Source: Klebsiella pneumoniae
Lineage (GTDB): Bacteria; Pseudomonadota; Gammaproteobacteria; Ga0077536
Direction of reading: 5' to 3'
DNA length: 11,966 nt
Assembly: GCA_945873015.1 (NCBI GenBank)
Contig: CAMCBY010000067.1
Location: forward strand, 1-11,966
The position numbers and the translations under genes are program-made. Within the stretch, counting starts at the first letter, position 1. Each line of letters starts with the position of its first letter. Below the pieces are notes generated by a model. That model searched no databases. It was not told where the DNA came from and saw only the letters and a program-made list of their open reading frames with translations. This document shows, piece by piece, positions 5,862 to 11,966 of the stretch.

Positions 5862-6737
5862 GTGAGCGTCCGACTGCTGCATTTGACCGACCCCCACCTG
5901 AGTTCTCTCGGCGATGTCTCGCCGTGGAGCTTGCGTGGCAAGCGCTGCCTGGGTTTTCTATCGTGGTGGAGTAAACGACGCCACCATTTCAGCGCCACGA
6001 CGCTGGCCCGCGTGACACGCGCGGCCTGCGCAGAGGGCGTTGATCTGGCGCTCGTGACGGGCGACCTGGTGCACATTGGTCTGCCGCAAGAACTGCGCGA
6101 AGCGCGCGTGTGGTTGGACACGCTGGCCAAGACTCAGACCGTGGTGCTGGCGCCCGGCAATCATGACTGTTATCGCGCCGACACCGTGCTTGGTATCGAA
6201 CAGCAGTGGCCAACCTATCTGCATGGCACGGAAGGGGCGAGTTTTCCGCGCCTCGTGCAGCACGGCGAGGTGTCGGTGATTGCGTTATCGTCGGCCGTAC
6301 CGATGCCCTGGTGGTCGGCGAGCGGGCGCCTCGGCGCTGCTCAACTGGCGCGGCTCGATACCCTGCTCGAACAATGCGCCGGCCGCTTCCGTTGTGTGAT
6401 GCTGCATCATGCGCCGCTGCCCCAACAAGCGCCGGCACGCAAAGATTTAATCGATGCAAAAGAACTCACCGCGTTGTTGCGCCGTCACAAGGTTGAACTG
6501 GTCCTGCACGGCCATCTGCACCACAACGCCATGCATGTGCTGGACGAGCGCACCCGCGTAATCGTGTCCGCACCTGCTTCCAGCACTGTGACGCACAACC
6601 CCGCTTCCTATCGTGTTCTGCATATTGAGCGCGCCGGCGTGCAATGGCAGGTTGACTGCCTGCTCAAATGCGAAGACGGCGAGGGTGTCATGCGCGTGAA
6701 ACGGCACGACACCTGGGCAGTGCCTGTCGCGTTGTAG
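5862..6737 (+). CDS. calcineurin-like metallophosphoesterase
   Basis: This 291-residue protein carries the full two-metal phosphoesterase signature: DPH (Asp10, His12), GD (Gly67-Asp68), GNHD (99-102), the LHH histidine pair (182-183) and GHLH (217-220). It has no signal peptide or long hydrophobic helix, so it should act in the cytoplasm or at the inner membrane face. The start is GTG at 5862, with AAAGG only 3 nt upstream; a TAA at 5853 in the same frame rules out an earlier start, and the DPH motif is too close to the N-terminus for a later one. The family includes LpxH, CpdA-type cyclic-nucleotide phosphodiesterases and lipid phosphatases. Sitting between a CDP-alcohol phosphotransferase operon and lpt-like genes, it may dephosphorylate a head-group intermediate or cleave a nucleotide-diphospho-lipid. 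That role is inference. It is divergent from the CDP-alcohol phosphotransferase and convergent with lptG. Confidence 0.88.
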   Translation: MSVRLLHLTDPHLSSLGDVSPWSLRGKRCLGFLSWWSKRRHHFSATTLARVTRAACAEGVDLALVTGDLVHIGLPQELREARVWLDTLAKTQTVVLAPGNHDCYRADTVLGIEQQWPTYLHGTEGASFPRLVQHGEVSVIALSSAVPMPWWSASGRLGAAQLARLDTLLEQCAGRFRCVMLHHAPLPQQAPARKDLIDAKELTALLRRHKVELVLHGHLHHNAMHVLDERTRVIVSAPASSTVTHNPASYRVLHIERAGVQWQVDCLLKCEDGEGVMRVKRHDTWAVPVAL

Positions 6738-6740
6738 CGC

Positions 6741-7802
6741 TCAGGCTGTGCGGCTGATGCCGATCACGGCCAGCAGCAGCAACACCACCGACGGCGCCAG
6801 CGCGGTCGGTGCCGGTGGCAGGTCGAGCAAGGTCGAGAGATGGCTGGTTATCTGGTCGAACAGATAAAAGCCGATACCCGCCGCCCCACCGAGCAGGGCA
6901 CGAAAGCCCGGCGTGCGGCTGTTCATGCTGGCAAATACAAACGGCAGGCCGAGCAAGGTCATCGCAAACAAGGCGGTCGGCAGCGATAACTGCTGCCAAA
7001 ACATCGCCTGATAACGGCGCGTATCAACGCCCGAGTCTTCCATCGCGCGGATGTAAGAGTAGAGGTCGAACACCGACAAGGCGTGGGCCGGGGCGATCAG
7101 GGTCGCCATCTGTTCCGGAGTGAGAAAGCTCTGCCAGCTCAAAGTCGCCATACGCTTGTGCTGCACCGAGTCTTCGCCCAGCACGCGTTCCTCGACATCG
7201 TGCAGCAGCCATTGGCGATCGTCGACAATATCGGCCTTGCTGGCCTGCAGCAGGCGCTGCAAACGGCCGCGCACTCCGAGTTCATAAATTTCGATGTCGC
7301 GCGGGATACGACCAAAATCGACGCCGCCGACGCGGATGAAGCGGTTCTCGTGTCGACTCCAGAATTCAGTGCCGCCGAGCGCGGTCTGCGGCAGCGTCTT
7401 GGAGCGATATTCCTGCGCCTGACGTTCGACCAGGGGAATCAGTGTGGCGCGCGAGATCATGGTCAGCACCACCACCACGCTGATCAGGATCAACAGCCCA
7501 CGCGCAATGCGCCACGGCGACATGCCGGCCGCGCGCAGCGCCAGCAATTCGCTGTGATTGGCCAGCGCGCCGAGACCGAGCACCGTGGCCAGCAGGGCCG
7601 TCACCGGCAGCAGTTCGATGATGCGGCTCGGCAGGGTCAGGATCACGACCGCGATGGCATCCACGGTGGTGAAGCTGCCCTGACCGACATCGTCCAGTTC
7701 ATCGGTCAAGGCAAGGAAGCTGAACAATACCAGCAGCAGCACCAGCACCACGGCGGCCGCTTTCAGAAAATTGAGCGCGATGTAGCGATCGATGAGCGTC
7801 AT
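6741..7802 (-). CDS. lptG: LptG-like permease of the LPS-type lipid exporter
   Basis: This 353-residue protein has the YjgP/YjgQ (LptF/LptG) layout: three N-terminal membrane helices (about 12-33, 60-85, 100-122), a periplasmic beta-jellyroll with EFWSRHENRFIRV, and three C-terminal helices. The hallmark ANHSELLALRAAGMS stretch and the C-terminal FGxxxxR-like region ending in GFYLFDQITSHL are clear. LptG pairs with LptF and the LptB ATPase to extract lipid from the inner membrane and pass it to the LptC-LptA bridge. ATG at 7802 is chosen because family proteins start with LIDRYI; extending to 7886 would add a polar tail overlapping lptF. It follows lptF with 55 bp between. In many proteobacteria lptFG sit next to pepA, not in a lipid-synthesis island. 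This copy could therefore be a paralogue for sphingolipid export or the only copy in the genome. Confidence 0.9.
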   Translation of the reverse strand: MTLIDRYIALNFLKAAAVVLVLLLVLFSFLALTDELDDVGQGSFTTVDAIAVVILTLPSRIIELLPVTALLATVLGLGALANHSELLALRAAGMSPWRIARGLLILISVVVVLTMISRATLIPLVERQAQEYRSKTLPQTALGGTEFWSRHENRFIRVGGVDFGRIPRDIEIYELGVRGRLQRLLQASKADIVDDRQWLLHDVEERVLGEDSVQHKRMATLSWQSFLTPEQMATLIAPAHALSVFDLYSYIRAMEDSGVDTRRYQAMFWQQLSLPTALFAMTLLGLPFVFASMNSRTPGFRALLGGAAGIGFYLFDQITSHLSTLLDLPPAPTALAPSVVLLLLAVIGISRTA

Positions 7803-7857
7803 GGCGCGCAGTGTAAGTGATGCGTGCGTTCGGACCGAGAGATGCGCAGCGGACTCA

Positions 7858-8913
7858 TCATTCACTGCGCGAAAACGGCGTCGCATGCCAGATGATGAGC
7901 AAGGCTGCCGTGAGCAGTGCCGGTACCCACCAGATACTCGTCACCCATTGTTGTTCGACCCAGGTACGGCCGAGGCCGAGCAGGTTGTAATAGACCGCAT
8001 ACACGCCGATAGCGACCGGCAGACGCGCAAAACGCGATTGACGCGGACGGGTTTCGGCCAGCGCCAGCGCCACCAGGGCCAACAGCAGCGTCGACACCGC
8101 AGTCGACAGGCGCCACTGCAACTCGGCCCTGTCGTTGGCATGGTCGGACAACAGCAGTGCCGCGGTCGGTTCGGACTTGGTGCGATATTCCCGTTCCAGC
8201 GCGCGGGCCGCCTTGATCGATAGCGTGAGCGTGGCGAAATTGCCGTAGAAATCCGAGCCCCCGGCGACGTTCTTGTAGATGCTGGCATCGGCCAGTGTCA
8301 GGCGATGACGCTGTGCGGTCGCAAAGGGATACAAAGTGCCGCTTGGTGCCGACATCACCACCACGCCGTCGCCGCGCCGTTCGCGGATGAATATGCCGCT
8401 TAAGGAGCGGCCGTCGCGACTGATGTGTTCGACATAGACCGCACGATTATTGGTGTCGTACAGATAAAACCGATGGGCCTTGATGCGGTCGAGTTCCGAC
8501 GAGGCAGCGGCTTGCGCCCTGAGTTCGAACATCGCAGAGTAGGCCCACGGTCTGACCGTGAAGGAAAATGCGCCTATCAGGGTTGCGAGCAACAGGCTGC
8601 ATATGAACAGCGGTCGTTGCAGGCGCCGCCGCCCATAACCGCAGGCTTGCATGGCGGTCAATTCGGCATGACTGTTGAGGCGGCTGAAGCCGACGATGAG
8701 GCCGAAATAGAGCGCCAGTGGCAGCAGCACTTCCAGCGCGATGATGGATTTGTATAAAGTCAGCAACGCCACTTCGTCGGCACGCAACAAACCGCCGGCG
8801 GCGTCAGTCAGAAAGCGGGTCAGGCTGTAGGCCAGGAACACCACCGTCAGCGCAGCCGCGACCGCCGCGAAGCTCGCGCCGATTTCACGTAACAGGTAGC
8901 GATCGAGCACCAT
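7858..8913 (-). CDS. lptF: LptF-like permease of the LPS-type lipid exporter
   Basis: This 351-residue protein starts VLDRYLLREIG, typical for LptF. It has three N-terminal membrane helices (about 14-35, 55-75, 100-120), a central periplasmic domain, and three C-terminal helices. The cytoplasmic coupling segment LNSHAELTAMQACGYG matches the LptF/G pattern that contacts the LptB ATPase. The periplasmic region with HRFYLYDTNNRAVYVEHIS is the expected jellyroll strand set that forms the lipid path. It is the first gene of a two-gene lptF-lptG unit. ATG at 8913 overlaps on the opposite strand with the first possible ATG of the LptA-like gene (8912), so its promoter must lie within that coding region or that gene starts later. 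LptF versus LptG assignment is by overall pattern and gene order and is quite secure. Confidence 0.9.
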   Translation of the reverse strand: MVLDRYLLREIGASFAAVAAALTVVFLAYSLTRFLTDAAGGLLRADEVALLTLYKSIIALEVLLPLALYFGLIVGFSRLNSHAELTAMQACGYGRRRLQRPLFICSLLLATLIGAFSFTVRPWAYSAMFELRAQAAASSELDRIKAHRFYLYDTNNRAVYVEHISRDGRSLSGIFIRERRGDGVVVMSAPSGTLYPFATAQRHRLTLADASIYKNVAGGSDFYGNFATLTLSIKAARALEREYRTKSEPTAALLLSDHANDRAELQWRLSTAVSTLLLALVALALAETRPRQSRFARLPVAIGVYAVYYNLLGLGRTWVEQQWVTSIWWVPALLTAALLIIWHATPFSRSE

Positions 8914-9481
8914 GATGGTCAGGTCAACGAGTTTTTATGGCGTGTGGGCCGGCGGCAGCCGGTATCATGGGCAGCGCGCGCGGGGTGCGCAAGGCGCGCT
9001 CGCATGCGTGTGGCTCATGATGTCGGGCCTGTGCGCACAGGCCGAAAGTGTCAAGCCGCTGTCCGAGTTCAAGGACACCATCATCGCGCGTGCCGAACAG
9101 GCGTGGGAGTCTGACGACGGCGAGGTGATGTTCATCCGCGGCGATCTGCAACTGCGTGGTTCGCATTGGCGCATCCATGCCGATACTGCGCGCGTCGAAG
9201 GCAAATTCGGTGACCTTGCTCGGGTGGTGGTAGACGGCAATCCCGCGCGCATCATCGTCACCGGCAACGATCAGAGTCAGCCATTGGAAGGTCGCAGCCA
9301 GCATCTCGACTTCGATCCGCGCGCCAATCTCATGCGTCTCGAAGGCGCAGCCACCATCGTCAAGGGTAAGGAATCCATCAGCAGCGAGAGCATTCGTTAT
9401 TCTCTCGACCGCCGGACTTTCGAAGCAGGCACTCACGGGCGGGTCAAGGTCGTCACCTCGCCGCACTCCAGGCGCAAGTGA
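8912..9481 (+). CDS. LptA/OstA-like periplasmic lipid transport protein
   Basis: The product has up to 189 residues. Its N-terminus holds a signal peptide: arginines, a hydrophobic core GALACVWLMMSGL, and a likely cleavage after CAQA (residue 44 from the first ATG). The mature part matches the OstA/LptA N-domain in its strand order: DDGEVMFIRGDLQLRGSHWRIHADTARVEG, then VVVDGNPARIIV, GRSQHLDFDP, LMRLEGAATIVKG, SSESIRYSLDRRTFEAG. In LPS transport this beta-jellyroll forms the bridge that shields acyl chains across the periplasm. Start is uncertain: ATG 8912, ATG 8915, or GTG 8942; the GTG leaves a more typical 34-residue signal peptide. It is divergent from lptF, and neither LptC nor LptB is nearby, unlike the common lptC-lptA-lptB order. 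The stop lies 6 bp from that of the convergent HIT gene. Confidence 0.85.
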   Translation: MMVRSTSFYGVWAGGSRYHGQRARGAQGALACVWLMMSGLCAQAESVKPLSEFKDTIIARAEQAWESDDGEVMFIRGDLQLRGSHWRIHADTARVEGKFGDLARVVVDGNPARIIVTGNDQSQPLEGRSQHLDFDPRANLMRLEGAATIVKGKESISSESIRYSLDRRTFEAGTHGRVKVVTSPHSRRK

Positions 9482-9487
9482 AAAGAC

Positions 9488-9928
9488 TCAGCGCGAACGC
9501 GCTGGCCACAGATCAGACAAGGCTGCGAGGATGCGCGCCTGGGTGGCTTGGTCGGTGACATTGACCTCGGCGAGCTGCGGCGGACCGGGCCAGGCCACGT
9601 CGGTGAACTGCTGTTCGCCAAAAGTACGCGCGGCGGCGTAACGCGGCAGCACGTGGAAGTGCACGTCCGGGTCGATCATCATCAGCATGAGATAGTTGAT
9701 TTTGTCATGGCTGAAGGCGGCCGCGAGGGTGTGCTCGAGATCGCGGCTGACCGCCACCAGCTCCGCGCCCGCCGCCGGCGACAGGGCACCGAAACTCGTC
9801 ACCGCATCCTTGCATACCAGCACCAGTGCACCGAGCGTGACCTGTTGCGGGCGCAGCAACACGACCCAATGCGTGTATTCAGCGACGACTGACGCCGGGT
9901 AGCCGAATTTAATGCCCGTCGCGTTCAT
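9488..9928 (-). CDS. HIT-family nucleotide hydrolase/transferase with altered histidine triad
   Basis: This 146-residue protein has the length and C-terminal motif position of a histidine-triad protein. The motif reads DVHFHVLPRY (Asp88-Val-His90-Phe-His92-Val-Leu-Pro). The first His of the usual HxHxHxx is Asp, while the catalytic middle His and the third His are kept. Other HIT-like parts are EYTHWVVLLRPQQVTLGALVLVCK and INYLMLMMIDP. HIT proteins hydrolyse or transfer nucleotides from AMP-type adducts such as Ap4A. Here it could recycle or cleave a nucleotide-activated head group, which is inference. ATG at 9928 is chosen because GAGG (9937-9940) overlaps the stop of the upstream nucleotidyltransferase at good spacing; the 9988 start would overlap that gene by 50 bp. 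It is the last gene of the minus unit and convergent with the LptA-like gene. Confidence 0.85.
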   Translation of the reverse strand: MNATGIKFGYPASVVAEYTHWVVLLRPQQVTLGALVLVCKDAVTSFGALSPAAGAELVAVSRDLEHTLAAAFSHDKINYLMLMMIDPDVHFHVLPRYAAARTFGEQQFTDVAWPGPPQLAEVNVTDQATQARILAALSDLWPARSR

Positions 9929-9938
9929 GTGTGTCGCC

Positions 9939-10697
9939 TCATCCGCCGGTACTGGCCGACACGCCGCGTGCCGGGTACCAGTTCGCAATCACGGTGGCGG
10001 CGCGCGCAAGGTCAGCACTGTCGTCTATCTCACACCAGGACAGGCCATCGATGGCACAGGTCGCGACCAGATCCTGATCGGCCAACTGGTCGACCGCTGC
10101 CAGATACCACTGCTTGAGGCCCGTCCCGTGGCGCATCATGTAGTCGAGCTGCGCGGCGAAGCGCGCCGGGCCTTCGCGGCGAAATGCCATCATGCCGATA
10201 GACTCGCCGTTGACGGTGGCGCTGCCGAGTTGTTTGCCGACCCGGCGCAGGCGCCCGTCGCTGACCACCACCTTCATGTCGTCGTCGTCGTAGCTGGCTT
10301 TGCTGTCGGTCACCAGGGTCACCGCCGCGCCGACATCGGTGCTGAGCAGGCGGCGCAGAATGGCGGCCTCGAACAGCGTATCGCCATTGATGACGACAAA
10401 TTCGCCGTGCATCTCGGGTTTGGCCACCCAACAGGTGCCGAGGTTGTCGCACTGTGCGAAGAACGGGTTGTAGAGGGTGCGGGTCGGCACGAAGGTCTGG
10501 CGTGCGACGATGTCATCGATGATGTCGGCGGCAAAACCGGTCACCACCACCACCTCGTCGACATCGCACTGTGCGATTTCGTGTAATTGCCACTCGAGCA
10601 CAGAACGATCGAGCACCGGCAGCGCCGATTTGGGTTTGTCGGCGGTGAGCGGTAACAGCCGCCGCCCCTGGCCCGCGCTCAGGATAATAGCTTTCAT
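9939..10697 (-). CDS. nucleotidyltransferase (NTP:sugar-1-phosphate / phospho-alcohol type)
   Basis: This 252-residue protein starts MKAIILSAGQGRRLLPLT, the GxGxRLxPLT nucleotide loop (Gly9-Gln-Gly11-Arg12), followed by KPKSALPVL (21-29). The middle has LYNPFFAQCDNLGTCWVAKPEM, reminiscent of LicC-type phosphocholine cytidylyltransferases (YNPxxxxxNNLxSLW), and NGDTLFE with metal-binding Asp106. The protein activates a phosphorylated alcohol or sugar with an NTP. In Caulobacter, CpgD is a cytidylyltransferase making CDP-glycerate for ceramide diphosphoglycerate, so a head-group role is attractive. The exact substrate cannot be read from the sequence. ATG at 10697 follows an 87-bp gap holding an inverted repeat; the HIT gene follows 10 bp later with its ribosome site overlapping this stop. 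A GlmU/RfbA-like sugar role is the alternative. Confidence 0.82.
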   Translation of the reverse strand: MKAIILSAGQGRRLLPLTADKPKSALPVLDRSVLEWQLHEIAQCDVDEVVVVTGFAADIIDDIVARQTFVPTRTLYNPFFAQCDNLGTCWVAKPEMHGEFVVINGDTLFEAAILRRLLSTDVGAAVTLVTDSKASYDDDDMKVVVSDGRLRRVGKQLGSATVNGESIGMMAFRREGPARFAAQLDYMMRHGTGLKQWYLAAVDQLADQDLVATCAIDGLSWCEIDDSADLARAATVIANWYPARGVSASTGG

Positions 10698-10717
10698 TAA
10701 ATTGGTTATCCGAAAGT

Positions 10718-10752
10718 TGCTAGAGCCTCGCCGAGGCGGCGCGACTCTAGCA
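10718..10752. repeat. inverted repeat in the gap between the hydroxylase and nucleotidyltransferase genes
   Basis: TGCTAGAG (10718-10725) pairs perfectly with CTCTAGCA (10745-10752), and an inner CCTC/GAGG pair (10726-10729 and 10733-10736) can form within the loop. No T-run follows on either strand, so it is not a standard intrinsic terminator. It could be an operator, an mRNA-processing hairpin, or chance. Confidence 0.45.
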
Positions 10753-10784
10753 CGAATGGCTTGCTGGTTCGACCCGAGTGCGGT

Positions 10785-11558
10785 TCAGGGAGCGCCGCGC
10801 CGCGCTGCCACGCGTCGATTCCACTCGGCGAGATTGCGCAGCGGATCCTTGACGTAATGGGTGGCCTGCATGAGGCGCAGCACGAAAGCGTTGAACCATG
10901 TGCCGACCCGATCCATCGGCCGATCGATGTCGATGAACAGCACTGCGCGGAATTCGTCGGTGTTATTGCGCACCTCATGCTCGTAGGTATCGTCGAACAG
11001 CATCAACTCACCTTCGCGCCAGTTGAGAATTTCCTGATCGACGCGGATCCAGCAGTTTTTGTAGTCGGCCGGTACGCGCAGGCCGAGATGACAGCGCACC
11101 AGCGCACGGGTCGGGCCTTTATGCGGCGGAATGTGGTAGCCGGGCGCGAGGATCGAGAACCACGCGTTGAGCAGACCGGGAATACTGTCCAGCAGCGCGG
11201 CGGTAGCGGGGCAGGCGCGACAGTTGTCTGCGACCGGCTGGCCGAAGATATAGAGCGCGTAGGTCTTCCAGTGGGTGCCCTTGGAGATGCGTGCCTGATC
11301 GGGCGCAATCTGATGAAAGGACGGAATATCTTCAGGATGCTGCCACACGGCATCGAATTCGGCGCGGATGCGCTCGGTGCCGGCCGCGAGTCGTGGCAGC
11401 CAGTCAAAAGTGTCGTTGGCCAGCACCGGCGTTGCTGGAATCAACGAGTGACGTCCCTGAAAATCGATGACCGAGCGCAGGAAAGCCTTGCCCAGACGGT
11501 GGACCAGCGCGCGGTACCAGGTCTTACGGTGCGCGCCGGGCGCGACGTTGTCATTCAT
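10785..11558 (-). CDS. aspartyl/asparaginyl beta-hydroxylase-family lipid hydroxylase (LpxO-like, Fe(II)/2-oxoglutarate)
   Basis: This 257-residue protein carries the AspH/LpxO signature: IPPHKGPTRALVRCHLGLRVP (His146, Arg151, His157) and LMLFDDTYEHEVRN (His194), then DEFRAVLFIDIDRP with Arg204 near the expected 2-oxoglutarate site. Like AspH, it has His-x-Gly in place of His-x-Asp, leaving two His iron ligands (His146, His194). LpxO hydroxylates the 2-position of a lipid A acyl chain, and related enzymes act on ornithine lipids. Here, next to ceramide genes, it is a good candidate for hydroxylating the ceramide acyl chain or the head group; this is inference. There is no clear transmembrane helix, so it should be cytoplasmic or peripheral. 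Its ATG at 11558 overlaps the upstream nucleotidyltransferase stop by 8 nt (ATGAATGA), pointing to translational coupling. Lipid A or peptide hydroxylation remains possible. Confidence 0.85.
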   Translation of the reverse strand: MNDNVAPGAHRKTWYRALVHRLGKAFLRSVIDFQGRHSLIPATPVLANDTFDWLPRLAAGTERIRAEFDAVWQHPEDIPSFHQIAPDQARISKGTHWKTYALYIFGQPVADNCRACPATAALLDSIPGLLNAWFSILAPGYHIPPHKGPTRALVRCHLGLRVPADYKNCWIRVDQEILNWREGELMLFDDTYEHEVRNNTDEFRAVLFIDIDRPMDRVGTWFNAFVLRLMQATHYVKDPLRNLAEWNRRVAARRGAP

Positions 11559-11966
11559 TGCTCAATACCTGCTCGGCAAGCGCGAGATCGGCGCTCGAAT
11601 CAACATCAACTGCGGCACGCGCGCTCTCGACCGCGACATGGGCGATACGACAGCCGCTGCGCGCTGAGAGTGTCGCGAGCGCGTCGGCGAGGCTCAGGCT
11701 GCCGCTCATGAAACGCAGCAGCACGCCCGCGCCCATATGACTCGCCATACGCCAGGGGCGTTTCCTGTCGGCCTCCAGAGCCTGCCAGAATTCAAGTGCA
11801 TGGCGTCCTGCGTGGGTGCGCAACAGGAACAGATTGGAACCGCACCAGGCGCCGTCGCGAAAGCGCAGCACGGTGCGTCTGGAATCAGGAAAGCGGCCAC
11901 GCACCAGGGCGTGGGGCACCAATCCGACCACAAAATCCGCTTCGCTGTTGCTCGCTGCCGTGCAGA
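11551..11966 (-). CDS. nucleotidyltransferase family protein, C-terminal part (5' end beyond window)
   Basis: The frame is open to the window edge at 11966 on the - strand, giving 137 visible C-terminal codons; the apparent GTG start at 11931 is only an internal Val. Segments such as ADFVVGLVPHALV, RRTVLRFRDGAWCGSNLFLLRT, and the final AAVDVDSSADLALAEQVL are the pattern of MobA-like NTP transferases, where the VDVDSxxDLxxAE block is near the C-terminus. KRPWRMASHMGAGVLLRF is a conserved-looking basic stretch. The N-terminal nucleotide-binding loop is off-window, so the substrate cannot be judged. It is coupled by overlap to the hydroxylase, so the two may modify the same lipid. CpgD-type head-group activation is one option. 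I am sure of the reading frame, less of the family. Confidence 0.72.
   Translation of the reverse strand, partial: CTAASNSEADFVVGLVPHALVRGRFPDSRRTVLRFRDGAWCGSNLFLLRTHAGRHALEFWQALEADRKRPWRMASHMGAGVLLRFMSGSLSLADALATLSARSGCRIAHVAVESARAAVDVDSSADLALAEQVLSNE

Noticed and set aside
7803..7886. Longer N-terminus for LptG
   Set aside because: It overlaps the lptF end and adds a polar tail; LptG proteins start close to the LDRYI segment.
10718..10752. Intrinsic terminator
   Set aside because: No T-run follows the stem on either strand.
1..11966. CRISPR arrays, tRNA or rRNA genes, insertion sequences
   Set aside because: No regularly spaced repeats, cloverleaf-like sequences, transposase-like frames or terminal inverted repeats were seen.

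Overview
The window reads as a chromosomal lipid-biosynthesis island of a GC-rich Gram-negative bacterium. A proteobacterium is most likely, possibly a gammaproteobacterium, but no taxonomic marker is present. It is almost fully coding: 13 genes, of which two are cut by the window edges and one is split by an in-frame stop. I see no rRNA, tRNA, IS element or CRISPR, and no gene-free stretch over 300 bases.

Region 1 (1-2385, + strand) is a core bacterial ceramide module: the 3' part of an NAD(P)-dependent extended SDR of the ceramide-reductase (CerR) type, a dedicated acyl carrier protein, and serine palmitoyltransferase (an alpha-oxoamine synthase with all expected PLP residues). Region 2 (2389-5784, - strand) is a tightly coupled operon. 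It starts from a promoter with a perfect TATAAT box and encodes a CDP-alcohol phosphotransferase with an N-terminal degenerate nucleotidyltransferase-like domain, then a Tam41-like (mitochondrial-type) CDP-lipid synthase, then a Wzx/PST-type flippase. The CDP-alcohol phosphotransferase is interrupted by an in-frame TGA at 5020-5022, right after its catalytic motif, and the frame stays open for 139 further codons with membrane-protein character. Region 3 (5862-6737, + strand) is a calcineurin-like metallophosphoesterase.

Region 4 (6741-9481) holds homologues of the LPS transport machinery: LptF and LptG on the - strand and an LptA/OstA-like periplasmic protein diverging on the + strand, with potential start codons that overlap. 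Region 5 (9488-11966, - strand) holds a HIT-family protein, a CpgD/LicC-like sugar/phospho-alcohol nucleotidyltransferase, an AspH/LpxO-like hydroxylase, and the C-terminal part of a second nucleotidyltransferase.

Inferred logic: SPT, ACP and CerR make the sphingoid/ceramide backbone; the nucleotidyltransferases, Tam41-like enzyme, CDP-alcohol phosphotransferase and phosphoesterase build an anionic or polar head group; the AspH/LpxO-like enzyme may hydroxylate a lipid chain; the flippase and LptF/G/A-like proteins may move the finished lipid across the inner membrane and periplasm. The bacterial ceramide synthase (bCerS), a ceramide kinase, LptC and LptB are not in the window. The link of the lipid-processing and transport genes to sphingolipids rests on proximity and family, not on direct evidence.
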